A stretch of 64,000 nucleotides of DNA, from assembly GCF_020882245.1 (NCBI RefSeq), contig NC_083598.1:85317714-85381713 (forward strand). The letters run 5' to 3'. Under the pieces are notes generated by a model, which did no database searches, had not been told where the DNA came from, and was given only the letters and a program-made list of their open reading frames with translations. Positions 60,322-64,000 of the stretch are shown piece by piece (positions within the stretch are counted from its first letter, which is position 1; every line of letters starts with the position of its first letter). The position numbers were made by a program, and so were the translations under genes. The stretch is from Rhopalosiphum padi (Eukaryota; Arthropoda; Insecta; Hemiptera; Aphididae).

Positions 60322-61810
60322 TGTTACTAAAATGTATGTGTTTATGATATGCGGTATAAAAAAATACTCATACTTTAACCATGAAATTAACTGCCGACGA
60401 TATTTTCACGTCTAAAACCATGGCCGGGGGTTTTCAGTTACTATTATTCTACTACTACTACTAATTGTTTCACTTCGTATTATTGTTACAATAACCTGAC
60501 GTGCATGTGTAAAACAATACAATTGATGATTTTTGTTTTCTATACAATAAACACAAGTTCACGTGTAATTGTATTTTTTTTTTCCAAAACGAGTTTTTTT
60601 TTTTTTTTTTTAACAGTTTTACGTTTAACCAGTGGTAATTTAATATGAATTTTGTCAGTGATTTTGTTCAGTTTGACGATTTCGCTTTATATTAAAATCT
60701 ATATGCGAGTAATCGAAAAACAAAAACGGCCAAACACGCTAGAATACAAGTGAACATGTCGGATAGCTCATTTGCAGCGTGAACCCGCGACTGAGAATAC
60801 ATTAACGACGGTAGTTATTGAACGATAAATGTTAATCAAACACTATTTACGTTTATTGGGTTCAAAAGTCTGCAGCGCCTTCACTTTTATAACGACCGAT
60901 AAGCTCAAATATCGTGTTCGGGTCCAGACCAGTGATCCGGCATCGCGTAATCGTCATTATGTATTATTGCTTATTACTATTACGAATATACTATCATAGA
61001 ATCCATTCAGAGTTCCATATCGATTTAAGCTAAGCGGTTAACCGTAGACATGTCTGCGGTCTGCGGGATTATGTATTTGACGTGTTTTACGTGCATAAAT
61101 TCCATTAAACAGAAACAGACCAGCTAACCTCTTCACAATTTATGTTTCCGAAATTCAATATAAATTGTAATATATACGTGTTCGATTCCTAGAAGTCTTG
61201 TATTGCAAGGTAGTTATAATAAAAGTATAATATACGACACTCGTTTTCGATATTTTACTTTCGTGGCATGTTTTTATTAATCGATAAATAATAATTAAAA
61301 AAAAATAATCATTAATTAAACGATTAATATATGCCTATAATACTACGAATAATAGTTTATTTTATATCGAACAATAACATCATGACTTTATCATAATTAT
61401 TATTTATCAATAAGGCCTACCGAACGTATTTATTCACGAATAAAATGGAGTTATATTTCACAACTGTTATATTATAGTGACAGTAAAAAACTGCGAGTAA
61501 AATTTTAGTGTTTGGTTATTGGTTACAGCTGATCGTGATATATTGTGCGCGGATTGAGAAAACAAACAGCTCGAATAATTTAAAATTTCTATAGGTTATG
61601 TCGTACTCTATGTGTTGTATACGAACGTGAACCTGGCAACAACACCGCGAAAGCCGAACTCACTACGAGTACAGCGTTATCTCACGATGATAATATTATT
61701 ATGTCGCGTTAACAACCGTTTTGTGCGAAAAGCATTACCAAATCGTTCTTTTTTGCCTGCCGTCTTGAAGAATCCGACGACAAAAAATCGAAAGCGAATC
61801 CATATGAACA
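60322..61810. other. divergent intergenic region
   Basis: Lies between the minus-strand secreted gene and the plus-strand small gene, so it should hold both promoters. It contains long T-runs (about 60577-60611) and no recognised exon. Confidence 0.5.
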
Positions 61811-62722
61811 ATGGAGTCTGAAAGGGTATATGAGTGGTCCAATGCTTACAACAACCGCGTTTGCTCTTCGGACGAGTCGACGAATACGGAGACGGAAATC
61901 AATCTGGCGGTCCGCGCAGATAAGATTTACAAACGAGCCCAGGTAGTATTTTAATCACCGGGGTTGGGCTGCACACGAATGAATTTTCAAACTCGTTAAA
62001 TTGAATCTGTCAATAAAGATTACTGTGATTATTTTGTCTAAATAAATTGTACGAATCGTTTAAATCCTAGATAATTAATAATTTCGTATATCGGTAAAAT
62101 CGCAAAACGAATACGCTTATTCTGCATCACGGGAAAATCCAACTAATGTTCAATAAAATTAAAATAATAAAATAATATTTTTTTATAACACGGCGTTGTA
62201 AATAGGCAATTTAGCTACATACTGATCGTCATAATATTAATATAATATTATTGTCTCTGATATTCCCATTCAATGTATTTACGGCATTATTATACGCTAC
62301 ATAAGCGATAACAGTACAAAATGTAGAGATATTACGTCCGCGTAATCTTACCTGTAAAGTTAGGTATCCGAGGTATAACGGGTAGTTAACGAGTTTAAAA
62401 TTTCTAACATAGTTTGGTTGTAAGAGTAACTGTTCCCACAACTTTTGACGTTACTATAATATATTACGCGTGTTACACTATAATATCAACTGTATAAGTT
62501 ACTTGAAGAGGTTTTTAATACAATTTAATGTGAAACTTGGCAAGTCATCTAACGATATCATAGAAAATTAAACGTGTTGTCCGAAAAATAATAACTCCGT
62601 CACATACAGAGTAAATAATATTTATTAAGGGATACATCGTAATATTTGTTTTTCTCTTTCAGACCCACGCGCAAAATAGACAAAATATTTCTCTTAGAGA
62701 GAATCATCTGTTAAAAAAATAG
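61811..62722 (+). CDS. possible two-exon gene for a 63-residue protein
   Basis: Exon 1 from ATG 61811 (context AACAATGG) to CAG 61942 reads MESERVYEWSNAYNNRVCSS, then DESTNTETEINLAVRADKIY, with codon use GC-richer than chance frames, and ends at CAG|GTAGTA in phase 0. Exon 2 follows a strong acceptor (TTTTTCTCTTTCAG ending 62662) at 62663 in phase 0 (THAQNRQNISLRENHLLKK) and stops at TAG 62720-62722. AATAAA is at 62781. The product is polar and helix-prone, with no signal peptide or known domain. An upstream ATG at 61804 gives a five-codon frame. Exon 1 might instead join a more distant exon outside the window. Confidence 0.4.
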
Positions 62723-64000
62723 AAAATAACATTTTTGAGTATTTGACATTTTATTGGTTTTTATATTTTATTATTATTTGAATAAAAAAATAAAAAAAAA
62801 CATTGTTGTTAATTTAAATGGATATTGTTGATAACAAATGTTGAAATACATTACGAGTAAATGTCGAATGATATAATAATATTTTCTAATGGACAATTTT
62901 ACCCCAAGATGACTAAAAAATATTAAAATAAGAATAATTCTTACAAAGTTCATTAATTATTTATGCATTTTATCTGTTATATGTGGCCCAAGAGGTAAAT
63001 AAAAGACGTCCTCTTATAATATTTAAATGTGTTTTTAGATTCTGAGTACAGCGATAAACGTATTGAATTTATAATGATGTATGTTTTTTATTCGTTGTTT
63101 TTGTTCTTAGTAGTTGGTACATTTACAAAATACTTTTTAAAATAATCGGTTATAACAAAAATACAACTATAATGTTTATTAACATTTTAATATTATTATT
63201 AAAATAATTATTTAGTAACATTGGTGATCAAAAAATGAAGCTGCCTTCGTTTAGACTATCTATGCATTTTTTTTATAAAATTTTTTAGATTTTTATAACA
63301 ATTATATTTTTTTTTTTATCAAAAAGATTAAAAAATGAATAACTGAATGTGAAAATAAAGAACATGGTAGGTTTATGATAAATATTATATACATTTTTCT
63401 AGGTATATAATGTTTATTTTGTAAACTTTACGCCTCATGGGTTTTTAACACAATAATTTTAACAGTACAATGAATTTAATATAATACTACATAACATTAC
63501 AAATATTATAGTTATGATGTATAACAGGTACATAAAAAGTTCAATTATTCAATTTTTCATATCAAATATTATGACAATGGAATATTAATAATATTAATAT
63601 TATAATAAATTATACAATTTTATTAACAAAACTGAATTCAATCTATCGTAATGCTAGTAATACAATAAATTACCTTAGTATAGCAATATAAAAAAAAAAA
63701 TTGATATAAAAGAAACTTAGTAATACCTATAAGCTTAAAGCCTTAAGCCTTCGCTCAGAATCGTTTTTCATACTATGCAATAGATTTATCATTGAATTCA
63801 AATCCAACTCATTTATAACAGTATTCCACTCTATTGTAACTTACCGTCAACAGCTACTGTACAGCCAATCGATTAACTATATTTTCCCTTTGTTTAATTT
63901 AAAATAATAACAGTTTTTTATTTTTTACAATATAAATATATTTTAATTGTATTTTATACCTAATGATAAAATAATGATTAATTAAAATATTTTTACTGAG
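62723..64000. other. AT-rich end of window
   Basis: No gene seen. AAGACGTCCTCTTATAA near 63003 recalls the end of the foldback element. GATTCTGAG (63038-63046) and CTCAGAATC (63754-63762) face each other and may bound a decayed element; both are weak. Confidence 0.4.
62781..62786 (+). terminator. polyadenylation signal after the small two-exon gene
   Basis: AATAAA 58 bases after the TAG at 62722. Confidence 0.35.

Overview
The window looks like nuclear DNA of an aphid (Hemiptera). Reasons: it is very AT-rich, the genes have GT-AG introns and AATAAA polyadenylation signals, there are animal synaptic and transporter genes, and decayed hAT transposons, foldback elements and a tRNA-derived SINE lie between them. 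The aphid assignment is inference from overall character; no database search was possible. Nothing bacterial, viral or CRISPR-like was seen.

Layout. (1) 627-7713 (+): 3' seven exons of an SLC5-family sodium/solute symporter whose 5' exons lie left of the window. (2) 7.9-12.8 kb: AT-rich spacer with a full SINE (10246-10490) flanked by a 12-bp duplication. (3) 12807-14857 (+): terminal exon of a Lys/Ser/Asn/Asp-rich tandem-repeat protein. Its repeat is broken by about 1.6 kb of foreign DNA, and decayed repeat units resume at 16443. (4) 22397-30547 (-): the stoned locus. It is bicistronic, with stonedA stop, two bases, then stonedB ATG; stonedB continues through 11 coding exons. A hAT-type element with a perfect 8-bp target duplication sits in the last intron. 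(5) 30.5-42.4 kb: long non-coding tract with a GC/CpG-rich island at about 37-38.6 kb, perhaps the promoter/5' exon of stoned. (6) 42473-43489 (-): intronless, GC-rich G3BP/Rasputin-like retrogene (NTF2-like plus RRM). (7) 46727-47155: foldback element. (8) 47381-50366 (-) and 59088-60321 (-): two reconstructed genes for secreted proteins with a signal-peptide exon, a phase-1 intron, a Cys-Pro core and a highly charged C-terminal tail. (9) 57318-about 58900: decayed hAT transposase with CGGBP1-like zinc finger. (10) 61811-62722 (+): possible two-exon gene for a 63-residue protein.

How they fit together. stonedA and stonedB are both expected to act in synaptic-vesicle recycling (DPF motifs for AP-2, NPF motifs for EH-domain partners, stonin-homology and mu-homology domains). 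The stonedA frame has no internal Met codon in 624 residues, which fits leaky scanning to the stonedB start. The two secreted charged-tail genes, and perhaps the repeat gene, resemble the fast-evolving secreted proteins typical of aphid genomes (salivary-effector-like); this role is inference only. All exon joins given were checked for reading phase by hand.
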